Origin: Austropuccinia psidii
Taxonomy: Eukaryota; Basidiomycota; Pucciniomycetes; Pucciniales; Sphaerophragmiaceae
NCBI GenBank assembly: GCA_023105745.1
Contig: JALGQZ010000011.1
Coordinates: 10,688,975 to 10,752,974 of the forward strand
DNA: 64,000 bases
Reading direction: 5' to 3'
Part shown: piece by piece, positions 21,348 through 31,087 of the stretch
Numbering within the stretch: the first letter of the stretch is position 1
Layout: each line of letters opens with the position of its first letter
Translations under genes and position numbers: made by a program
Notes under the pieces: generated by a model
What the model saw: only the letters and a program-made list of their open reading frames with translations
Told to the model about the DNA's origin: nothing
Databases searched by the model: none

Positions 21348-22561
21348 TATAGTCCTAAATTCTTCCGCGCTGAATTTACCAGTTCAGAATTACGATCGCC
21401 AGTAATCTCCCAGAAACCAACTCCAGAAATCCCTTCTTTTAGAGAATATGCTGCCTTTATCCCTGTAGAATTCCAATCATCATAAGTCACGACTGTGTTC
21501 ATATTGGCGCAGTAAGCATAATGCTGGATTTTGCAATCAATGAAGTATGAGTTAAAATTATTTCAAAAATGAGTTTTAATTTCCAATGTTATGCTTACTG
21601 TAGAACTACAACTATCCCATGCTATTATGTATCCATTTGCGTATATATAGTCACCTCTGGGATCAGAAATGTTTTTTCTCAGTGCGCCCCACTTGAACGG
21701 GTCATTCAAAGAAATTTGTGATCCTGCATAAGAGTGTATATTTCCATTCCCGGCTCCAGATTGCGTGGCACATTGAATTACAGAAGTACTAGGAAGATTT
21801 GTATTGTTTGAAGGCAGTGAAAGTGTTGTATTTAGGCTGATGTTATATGTTCCTTGAGTGGTGCAGTTAGTAACGCTAATGATGTTATTGAGCCGATTTT
21901 GGAAGCAATTGCCAATTGATGAAAAGCAAAGCTCTTGACGCTTTTTGCTGAGTATCTGAGATTGAAAGCAATAATGATTGTATTTGAGACCGCCTGAGCC
22001 GTCTGACGCAGCTCTTTTTCTATGGATCAATAAAGTCGCAGAAGCATGATTAATGTAGCCGTAGGCAGAAAGTCCCATTATAATTTTTTTGGAAGGAAAT
22101 CCTGATTCGGTCCACGTTGAAATAGCGTTGACCATATTAGGGCCAGGTCGATTGCTATCTTGAAATATGTTCAAGAAAGGGGCGTTTGGGCCTGGTGTTG
22201 AAGAGGAACCCCAAACGTCATAGTTCCTAAAGGGATTATAATCAGTCACTATTTGCCTCTTTTGGAGACGGAAACAAGAAAAGGAGGAAAAAAGGCGAAT
22301 TAGGGTGACTTGCGCTTAGAGTCAGATACCCACATGATAAAGATATAATCCAATACCTGTGCAAAGCCGATGACATTGGTCATTCTGTTTCCCTCCTTAT
22401 TAACAAAGGTATAATTGGTTACCGCCGCAGAGATGATTTTATAATTTTCTATGGCTTGACAGAACAACTGCAGGAATGAAAGCATAGCTTCAGAGTCCAT
22501 TTCGGAGAATAGGTTTCTTTGACTTGGGCTTCTCTAGAATATTCCCAATCAATGTCAACAC
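21348..22561 (-). pseudogene. GH18 chitinase-like gene, C-terminal two thirds only
   Basis: Glycoside hydrolase family 18 cleaves chitin between GlcNAc units. Going down the minus strand: VDIDWEY with the catalytic Glu codon at 22542-22544; ISAAVTNYTF and GFAQVLDYIFIM; YDVWGSSSTPGPNAPF; FPSKKIIMGLSAYGY; WDSCSST; TYDDWNST; GVGFWEITGD; stop at 21348. A clean 75-base GT-AG intron is at 21524-21598 (GTAAGC...CCAG). An acceptor CTAG at about 22562 fits the usual G|GV-DIDWE junction. Problems: the frame changes between the catalytic motif (codons starting at 22556) and the exon from 22500 without room for an intron; the junction near 22244-22335 has no simple GT-AG solution in frame; and no upstream exons for the N-terminal barrel were found. 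It is therefore probably a pseudogene, though sequencing error or unusual introns remain possible. Confidence 0.75.
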
Positions 22562-22739
22562 CTAGGTGTGTGATTGAATTTCATGAAGTATAACTCTTAA
22601 TTTAATGCAGGGCAGAACATTCAGAGAGAAAAAAAAGCTAACCACGTCGGAGTTTCGAAAATTTAATTCAACAAGACTCTGCCGCCATACATGGGCAATG
22701 TGGTACAATCAACAAAACAATGCCCGAGGAGTGATGGAT

Positions 22740-23880
22740 TAGGGCATATGAATAATTAAATATTAAAAAAATAATAAAAAGAAGAAAGGATAAAATTGAA
22801 TAATTAAATATAAAATGAAGAATAAATTCATCAAGAAAAATTGAATATTGAAAATTAAAAATATTTAAAATAGATAAATGATAAGAAAAAGCGCATGGCC
22901 AAAGGTTATAAAAAGCTACGTAACGTAATGTAGTGATAAAAAATAAGGCATATTCATAAAACAGCTGAAGAATAATTCATAATAAAAAAACATAAAGAAT
23001 AAAGAATAACGATGAATAATTAAATATTGAATATTAAAAGAATAATAAATAATAAATTTATCATGAAAAAGAAATACTTAAAGTAATTATTGAAAATTAA
23101 AAATGAAATTAGTAAATAATAAGTCATAAAAAATGAATATTAAGTGATACATAAAAAACTCACAAATTCAATGGATAATAGATTGTGATGATTAAATGAC
23201 ACAAAGGAGAAACTAAAAATTAAACCTCATAAATACAGAAAAAATAGAAAAATCATATAATATAATAAATTAAAAAAGAATATTAAATAATTAAAATGTA
23301 TCATAAAAATAAAGAAACATATATAATCAAACATGAATCATTAAAAATGAATTATAAACAATTAAAAACAAAAAATAAGTAATTCATCAGGTATAAAAAA
23401 TATCAAATGGATCATAAATGAGTGAAATACAAAGGTAAATGAACAATGAATAAATCAAAAAATCAAAAAAAAAGATACAATAAAAAATCAAAGAATAATA
23501 ACCAAATAACTAGTCACTTATAAAAAATTATGAATCAATTTATGAAGTCTCAATGAATCAATCATAAATATTCAAAAAGGAATAATGAAAAAGAAAAACT
23601 AATAAATAAATAAAACATAAAAATTGCATCATAAATAATAACAATAAAGAATTAAATGAATAATGAATCAATCATCAATAATCAACATGAGAAAATAAAA
23701 AATAAACACAGAAGAAATACTAAACATAATAGAAATAATCAAGATAATAAAATTACCAAATTAAAAATTTAATAGATTATTTCAGTTAATTTGAATCAAT
23801 TTTGAGAAATAATATTAATCAAATTAATTTAGATTAAATTAATTTCCATTAGTTTCAATTTATGCATGATTTATGCCAAC
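22740..23880. other. A-rich spacer
   Basis: About 1.1 kb in which the plus strand is strongly A-rich, with many ATAATGAATC, AATAAATAA and TCATAAAT words. It looks like the reverse-strand counterpart of the T-rich 18600-20450 segment on the other side of the chitinase island. No gene was seen. Confidence 0.5.
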
Positions 23881-23914
23881 AATAAGATAAGTGCCATGGC
23901 ATAAACAATGACAT

Positions 23915-24110
23915 TGAAACACCATGATTAATGTCATAAATGCTATAAGTTCCAGACATAGAATCTCTCTGTCATTTTTGAGGCCATTTATGGAACTTTT
24001 AATTCTATAATTGGCATTTTTCTATCATTTTTGATGCCATAAATGGTACTGTTAATACTATTTATGGAATGGCTTTGCTGTGGTTGATGCCATAAATGGC
24101 AATTTTTAAT
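23915..24110. repeat. Third cluster of CCATAAATGG / CCATTTATGG words
   Basis: GCCATTTATGGAA, GATGCCATAAATGGTA and GATGCCATAAATGGCA lie within 200 bases, with variants between them. It is related to 567-790 and 16905-17165 but not periodic. Confidence 0.5.
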
Positions 24111-24990
24111 TATTTTAATTAATGAATTAATTTCATAAATCATGTTTTCAACAAAAATTCAAAATTTATGAATTTGAATTTTCATTTGGAGGTTGAAAAA
24201 TTCAAATGGATCCTTTTTTTCATGTTTTTTTGGTTTTAATTTTGTGCTTCAAAAATTTGAATTAAAAGGTAAATTCTTCAAATAGTATAAATCAAATTTT
24301 CCAAATAGCCGTGGATTGAGACTTACACCTTCAAAAGTAATAGTTAATAAGGATGATATATTTCTTATAATATGAAGGAATATATCTTAAAAGGTATCAA
24401 TAATGGAAAAGTTCTATTCTATGAAGAATGGGCTGATTTGGTTTAATAAGCCTTTAGCTTCAGAAAATTTCTTTTTTTGAAGTAATGATATTATTTGGAA
24501 GGTGGGTATTAACCCTTCCAAAGAAAATCCATTTCCATCTTTTTTAAAAGTTAAAACCGTTATCCCTGAAACTCATTTTATGAAACAACTTTAAATAATC
24601 ATCCCCCTACGAGATACAAATCTCATAATATCACAATTACCTCAAATAATTTACAATTCAAAAAATAAAGGGGAGTGATATTTCAACACCTCCACCTCAA
24701 ATTTGCACCTATGCCTATGTATAAAAATGTGTATTCAGATATTCCTTCATGCCTTTCATTGTGTAGTTTGCCAAATCCACTCATCAAAGTAATTACTAAA
24801 TCCACACCAAATTTTTATTACTCCAAAAGAACTATATTTTCACAGTTTCTAAATTTCAATTTTGACACTCATATGGGTCTCTAAGAAAAGCTTTGATAGC
24901 TAATCATATGTCAAAGTACTTGCTACATATGTTCCAACATGAAAAAATAACCACTGTAAGGACAGGAAACTAAACTCCAGTCAGAGATTT
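24111..24990. other. AT-rich spacer
   Basis: No supported gene. A 69-codon plus-strand frame at 24675-24884 has no recognisable motif and no homologous partner in the window, so I leave it unannotated. Confidence 0.4.
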
Positions 24991-24999
24991 CATTGAGAA

Positions 25000-27090
25000 A
25001 AAAGTACACACCTTACCAAAGTATGCTTCCTTTGTTTTACCTGTAATTTAGAATTTTAAAATAAGTGGTTCTAATTTTTTCATTAAAATAACTTATAATT
25101 AACATACCCTTTTCAGGTTTATATCAACTATATTAGGTGATTTAAAATGGTATTCAATTACATTTTTCCTTTTTCCAATAAAAGGTAGATAATCAGTAGC
25201 TTGTTCTTCAGAAGCTGGATTCCAATGAGGCTCCTAGACATATATTAGATATAGAAATTATATTCAAATATCCCCTCATGGTCACATAATCATGATTCAT
25301 ACCATTGTAAATACAGTATGGGCACAAGCTATATTCAGGCCAACCCCTGAAGCCCCTATTGAAATCAAAAGTACTTCTACATTATCGTTTTACTTGAATT
25401 TCTGGAGTTCTGCCTCTTGTGTAGCTTGGCCTATTGTTCCATCAACATGATTAAAAATAATTTTATTTTTTTCCAATAAAATTCCAATTCTACCAGTTTA
25501 TAACCAGAATTTTCAATCAAAAGCTTCAAAATTATAAAAGGAGAGGTAACAAACAAAAGTTTGATAGACAAAGGAAGGGAAATAACCAAACTAGCAAATT
25601 AAGAAATGCTGTCAACTGTGAAAAATAACTTTTTTTGGAGTTTAATTTTTGATGTTGTGGCATGATAAAAGAATTTTCATGAGCCTCTGAATTTTAGTTC
25701 TTTTTAGACATTCTTTGCTGTTAATGTGTGTTATGGTACTATTAGAAAAGCTCCCTTCTATCTGTGCACCATATGGGGAGATCATACCTTCCATGTCATA
25801 TATAGCTTCACTAAGAAAGTAATGATTGCAACAAAAGTGACGCTTTTTTATATAATTGAAGAACGTTTCTGGGTCTTAATGAGATGATAATAAGAAATAT
25901 TTGTAAATCTAATTATATCTAAGCAATTTACAGTCTGAGAAGGATTCATGGATATAATCATGATTAATTTCAGGTAGATAACTTAAAATTCGGTCCTTTT
26001 TTCTTTGTAGAGAAAGATCCCTCAGGAATAACTGAAGGGGGCTATCATTTCCTCTTTTGAGATAGTCCAATATAGTTGGTTCTCAATTCTCTTGTGTTTA
26101 ATTTTGAGCTTCTGTAATTCAGGTGATTAGGCTCATTAAATATTTTGTACTGTTTTTGATAGAAGTTCCTGTCTGGAAAATGCATCTGGGTGTTTGGATT
26201 GCACTAGTTTCTTTGAAAAATGTTTACTTTTGACTTTGTAGCTGACTAGGTATTTCAATTTAATTTATATATCTTTCATTAGAAATACACAAGCTATAAA
26301 TAAGAAGTATAAAAACTCACTGGGCCTCATCTAAGACAACTTGGTACCATTCAATATGGTAAATCTAGGAGCTCTCTATATTATTAGGCTGACAAAGCTC
26401 ATGGGCTAACAACTGATAGCTGGATATTACAATATAAGATTCCAACAATTTCTCAAGTCCAACCTCTGTTTTTTCATCCCATGATAGGTGAAACTCTTGA
26501 GTCTGGAATTTAATCTTCCCAACTCTTTATCAAACAAGGTACACATATTATGAGTGTGGATTTTTTTGTTTTTTATTAAGAAATCTGATAAAGGGTGAAA
26601 TATCTCTTTTGGAATCTTCAACAGTAATACATATGAGTGATGTGCACTGAATTGGCTTTCCTAGTACCATGTAATCTGCAAGCAGCCATCCCAAGGGAGT
26701 ATGGCTGGAGGACTCTTGGAGGTTGTTTACTCACTTTTTTGTGATGCTATGTATCAAATTGATTCTTCTTGTTGAGGATGAATATTTATTTAACCATACA
26801 GAAGTTTCTGATTTTTCATGTGGGGTTTCTCTATCAAGTAGGAATGCTAATCCTTGCTTTTGATGAGGCTTGAGCGATTTTTTTGAAGATGGTATAAGAG
26901 ATTGGAGTTGTTGAAGGTCATTCCCACTTGGAACCTTCAGGAGCTGTGATTTCAACTCAGGTGACAACAATATGTTCTGAGAACAGATAAACAGCCTGGG
27001 CTCCATGTGTCAGATAGGTGAACACCCACAATGTTCAGATGTGTTATATCTAGCTGGTTGGTGAATCAGAAATGAATTCTGCCTAATGAG
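25000..27090 (-). pseudogene. SNF2/RAD5-like DNA helicase, decayed but collinear
   Basis: SNF2 ATPases remodel chromatin or act in DNA repair. Pieces of the helicase follow in order down the minus strand. At 27006 comes LKPHQKQGLAFLLDRETP, the N-terminal block. LLADYMVLGKPIQ at about 26646-26690 is a ruined Walker A (family form LLADDMGLGKTIQ). Then ISSYQLLAHEL, EWYQVVLDEAQ (motif II, about 26319-26350), FQTGTSIKNS for the usual LTGTPIQN (about 26153-26190), SIGASGVGLN (25303-25380) and EPHWNPASEEQATD (25190-25233). One intron is still perfect: GTATGA...CTAG, 25234-25302, in phase. Stops occur between motifs (for example after NKKQKNPHS and NIESS), so the protein cannot be made. Confidence 0.82.
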
Positions 27091-27787
27091 GTCAAATATA
27101 TTAATACTTGATGAGGAAAAGGACAAAATAAACATTAATATTGGAATAGTAATGTTTATCTTATTTTAAAATTTGAAAGTGAGAAAGATTTCAATGATTA
27201 CCTTCTGGTTGGAATTTTTATATAAATTAGCATGCCACATCATAGCAACACCACAGGATATAAATAAATCTGGGTCACCCAATAAGGATGCCAGTGCAGA
27301 TGTAAAATTCAAAGTAAGGGTACCCCAAACTTCTCTTTGGAGTCATGTATACAAGAATAAATTTTGACTTTTATGACATAAGAAAATCAAATCATCCTGT
27401 GAAAAAGGTTTCTGAACGGGATTAGTGAGGCATGTGTGAGTTTTAAATATACCAAGTAAATATGGCATGGAAGAAACATTTTGGGTTGATCTTGAAAGGA
27501 ATGAATGGTATATGCAATAAAACAGAGATTTAGAATATATACCAAATTAATCTCTATACTAATCAGGCTGGCTTGTGGTTTGAAGTTTCTATTTGTATTG
27601 GAAAACATCACACATAAGATTTGATAAAATATTTTTTGAGTGACACATGAGGTTGAAATTTTTATTCCTGATTCATAGCTTGAGTGCATGGATGATGATG
27701 ATATTCTTTTACAACCAGAATCTTGATCATAGTATTATGAGATGAATTCTGTAATTCTTTGGTGCATATTTTATCATTTATGGGAAT
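27091..27787. other. Flank between helicase pseudogene and element B
   Basis: A 100-codon minus-strand frame (27387-27689) and a shorter stretch reading NFTSALASLLGDPDLF near 27240-27340 (minus) may be eroded exons, but I recognise neither. The last five bases, GGAAT, are the target duplication of the following element. Confidence 0.4.
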
Positions 27788-29712
27788 TGTGAGCCTTGAG
27801 GTATATTTTACATACCCATATAGGCCACAATTATCTTGAAAAGAAATTTTGAATTATGCATAACTCATAGGTCATGCATATATCCAAAATTCATCATTTT
27901 CAATTTCAGAAAAGATGAATAACTTTTTATTGAGTAAGTAAATCCATGGATTTAAGACCAGATTTGGATTCTACACAAAAATTCACCTAGGGTAGCCCCA
28001 TAGAGTGAATAAGCTCAATTTAAGTATTTGAGGTGGTAAAATGGAAAATACTTCAATACCACATCATTAATACCACATAAAAGATCCGTGAAAATTTTTG
28101 TTTTTCTTGATTTTAAGCCAAAATAATGGGAAAGTGAGAAATCCCATGTTACATATACACTAAGAATAGTGTTATGCATGTTTTGAGCACTTAATATCAT
28201 GGTATTCTTACATGGACTTTTGGTACACCCATAGTGGATATCTCACTTTAAGCTTAAATTTCTATTTTTACGTGAAAAATAAGCAAGGGGGACAAAAGAC
28301 ATCAAAGAGAGCCAGGGTACCCAACTTCTGAGGCCTCAGAGGCGTGGATAGCTCCAGATCATGGATCCATGGCTCATCTTGGACCAATTGGTAAACTAAA
28401 ACTCTTTGGGAACTTGGTTACCAAGTTACACCTACTGTAATCATAAGAAAATAGCAAATAACCTGCTATTTTGATGTGCCAAGGAGGTAATGAGCTACTT
28501 AGACTCCTGTAACCACGTCAATTCTTGATGACTTTCCATGACTAGACCCTAAAAGAGTAATTAAAACCCTTTTGGGACCCATATTCATTGATTTACCTCA
28601 TAGCAACCGGCAAAATACTGCTATTTGCAATTCTATGTAGAAATGAGGTAAAACTTCAAAAATTCATTAAAAATACAATTTTTAATGAATCTTTCTTAAA
28701 CTTTCAGGATTAATAGAGAACTGTATTATCTATGGTAGAACCAAAAAGAATTATGGTTTTACTAGTAAAATGCAAAGGTTTACTTACAGTCCATTTTTGA
28801 CCATTCTACGTGAAACACTGAATCTTCAAAAATTCACAGTAATTAAAACCTGTGATGAAATTGGCAATAACATTGATAACTTTGAGAAATCAATGATTAT
28901 TTTGGAATAAAAGAAGATTTACTGATGTTACTCCTTTTATTCTTAACCATATTGGGGTTGGTAGTCACGTAAAAGCATCAATTATGTAATTATGATAATC
29001 TTACGTGACAACAAATGATGCAATCAATAATCCAAAAAGGTTTATTGTTTTCTCACTGACTGGTTTTTCAGTTTGCTCCATGGCACGCCTCTGTGAGCTG
29101 TTGTTGACTTAAAAGAAGCCTCTTCTTGCTGTTTTTTCCGCATCATCATCATCTTATCAATTTATTAAATCATTATTACCAACAAGTAAGTATTAGTTAC
29201 AAGCTATTCTTAAGTGTTTTAAGTCTTTTAGAATCAACCAGAAAGACGTGAAATCATAGATTCCAACTATATATTGTTGCAATACTGTTATAAATCCTTT
29301 TGATCCCTTAAATCCACAATTCCACGTCAAATTTCTCTACTTTTATCTATCAATAAGTTCTTTGGAGTATTAGTGAGTCATTTATCTTTAATTATTAAAG
29401 TTTTTATCTAGTAATAGTTTTCTTCAAGAATTATCTTTATAATTATTCTTGTAAAAGATAATTATATATTAAAATAATTTTATTATTTTAATAAAAGAAG
29501 TTTTTATTATTAAATACTTCTTGTAATTGATTCTTGTAGACAATTACTGCTCACAGTTATAATCACTAGTAGTGTATAACACGTGAAAGAAATAATTTTA
29601 TAATTATTTAATTGTGGTTATAATAATTTTTTATTATTATATTTCATAAGAACAGACATAGTACTGTTGATCAATAGTAATATTATCATCAGTTTCATAG
29701 TCACATCTTACA
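27788..29712 (+). repeat. Element B 5' LTR (about 1925 bp)
   Basis: Starts TGTGAGCCTTGAGG and ends GTCACATCTTACA. The 61-codon antisense frame in it recurs at 36381-36566 because the LTR is duplicated, so it is not a gene. Confidence 0.93.
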
Positions 29713-29714
29713 TT

Positions 29715-29730
29715 TGGGGGCCTGGCCGTG
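29715..29730 (+). promoter_or_regulatory. Element B primer-binding site, tRNA type
   Basis: Two bases after the LTR comes TGGGGGCCTGGCCGTG, identical to the site in element C at 53207-53222. It begins with TGG, complementary to the CCA end of a tRNA. The first seven bases, TGGGGGC, are those typical of proline-tRNA primer sites; the remainder would need checking against rust tRNAs. Confidence 0.65.
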
Positions 29731-29881
29731 TTTTTTGAACCTTGTACCCTTAATTAATATATTTTTAAGCTCTAAAATATATTAATTTAATATTTTTTTC
29801 TTTCATTTTAAAGTTAAAATAATTCTTATTTTTGAAATTGTTTTGGAAATCTTTTTCATTGAGGAATTTGGTTTAATTTTA

Positions 29882-29911
29882 TACTGTTTTACACGTGGCT
29901 TTTTCACATCC
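29882..29911 (+). promoter_or_regulatory. Conserved leader block with CACGTG
   Basis: The 30-base block (TACTGTTTTACACGTGG then CTTTTTCACATCC) recurs in element C at 53360-53389 with two mismatches, while the sequence around it has diverged. It may be an upstream exon, a packaging signal or a protein-binding site; the sequence alone does not decide. Confidence 0.45.
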
Positions 29912-30101
29912 AAAAACTTATAAAATTATTCTTTGAGTTACTCTGAATTGATTTTCATTCAAAATCTTAAATTTTAATTTTTTTTCTTTGAAAAGAATAA
30001 TTTTTTTAATATTAAAAAAATACAAAACTTATAAAAAATCTCTAAAAATATTTTAAAAAAAAAAGTATAAAAAATAATTTTTCTCTTTTATAATTTTTTA
30101 G

Positions 30102-31087
30102 TGTCCTTAATCAAATACTGTGCAGCTGGCAACAGACTCAGTAAAAAATATATTACTAGCCCAGAATCTTCAGAAGCAGAATCTGAGGAAAGTATTGAGG
30201 TGCAAATTGCTAAAAGAGGCACCTTATTTAATTCTGAAAAGAATAAATTACCACAAAAAGGTGTGTTTTTATCTTTATTTTTACTCTTTATCCTTAAATT
30301 GACGTAAAAATGGTGCATACCAGAAATGGAAGCAACTATTCAGTCCAACCAGATGGATGTGGACAAGGAAGAGGCAAGACCAAATCCAGAAGTGCCAAGT
30401 CTTCCACAAGAAAGACACATTTGGAGGATGCCAGAGTTGCCCCCCATTCCCCAAGGTCTGTACCAACAGATTTTGACGTGAATTCAGAGCCTGAACCGAT
30501 TTATGGTAATATTTCCAGGGCTGAACCACTTTCAGGTGGCAGCAATAGAAATATATCAATGCCAGTACAAAAACTGGTTCAGAGCAGCCAAGGAAGAGGA
30601 GTGGGAAATCTGCCCAAGCCTTTGGCAGGGGGCCCTGAACTCCTACTTACACATCAAGAGCTTTCTGGGTCAGGAGAAGACCATAGAACTCTTAGGAGGT
30701 TGGAGCCCCCTGTATTGCAAAGACAAGGTCAAAAAGATAAAGAATTGGTTGAAGAACCAAAGTCTTTTATCCATAGACCAGAAGAAAGAGTTGGAAATGA
30801 CTCCAGCTTTGGAGACAGAGGCACCAGTGGCGTCTACCAGCTCCAAACCAGCTCCAGAAGTGTCCAAAGACAAGCCCAAGGGACCTCAGAGGAAACAGAA
30901 GGGTCCCAAGAACCATCAAGGCAAAGGAAAAGGCAAAGCCAATTGGCATAGACCTTACCCACAAGGGTACAGGATCCCCAAATTGGAGCCTTCAGCAGTA
31001 GACAGTGTCTTCAATATGGCCATAACTCTGATGGAATTCACAGCCAAAGAGCAGGAAAGGATGAACAGAAACTTTCCACGGAAATAA
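30102..31087 (+). CDS. ORF1 of element B: spliced accessory protein, unknown function
   Basis: Inferred exons: 30102-30260, 30324-30455, 30519-31087 (stop TAA). Joined, they read one frame without a stop. Unspliced, that frame hits TGA at 30479-30481 inside intron 2. The acceptor before exon 1 is TTTTTTAG|TG, so at least one earlier exon with the start codon is missing from this model. The last exon gives IEIYQCQYKNWF, EEEWEICPSLWQG, KVKKIKNWL, PVASTSSKP, a Lys-rich stretch, then RPYPQGYRIPK and VFNMAITLMEF. These motifs recur in element C with mostly synonymous third-position changes, so this frame was selected for protein. No known domain was recognised; the basic Lys/Gln/Gly-rich middle suggests nucleic-acid binding, which is inference. 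Confidence 0.68.
30261..30323 (+). other. Intron 1 of ORF1 (63 bp), contains the frame-1 ATG
   Basis: GTGTGT...CATACCAG with a pyrimidine-rich body. The junction is phase 1 (AAA G|AA). The ATG at 30310-30312 inside it opens the other frame, ATG GTG CAT ACC AG|A. The same layout occurs in element C, where the intron is 53869-53954 and its ATG 53944. Confidence 0.62.
30310..30951 (+). CDS. Overlapping frame to ORF1, in the Gag-Pol frame
   Basis: Starting from the ATG inside intron 1 this frame (MVHTRNGSNYS...) is open for 213 codons over the whole of ORF1 exons 2 and most of 3, ending at TAG 30949-30951. It is in the same frame as the gag-pol stretch that follows. The element C counterpart starts MTTRRGSQYS and is open even longer. 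Protein similarity between the two is weaker than in the ORF1 frame, so it may be a genuine N-terminal extension of Gag made from unspliced RNA or a by-product. I lean to the first because the downstream gag has no early ATG. Confidence 0.4.
   Translation: MVHTRNGSNYSVQPDGCGQGRGKTKSRSAKSSTRKTHLEDARVAPHSPRSVPTDFDVNSEPEPIYGNISRAEPLSGGSNRNISMPVQKLVQSSQGRGVGNLPKPLAGGPELLLTHQELSGSGEDHRTLRRLEPPVLQRQGQKDKELVEEPKSFIHRPEERVGNDSSFGDRGTSGVYQLQTSSRSVQRQAQGTSEETEGSQEPSRQRKRQSQLA
30456..30518 (+). other. Intron 2 of ORF1 (63 bp), removes a TGA
   Basis: GTCTGT...TTTCCAG with a CTGAAC branch-like motif near 30491. Phase 1 (CAA G|GG CTG) leads directly into GLNHFQ. The element C counterpart is 54087-54152. 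Confidence 0.62.

Noticed and set aside
27387..27689. 100-codon minus frame left of element B
   Set aside because: No motif recognised and not continuous with the helicase pseudogene; noted only as spacer content.
28015..28200. 61-codon minus frame repeated at 36381-36566
   Set aside because: Again a duplicated LTR segment, on the antisense strand of element B.
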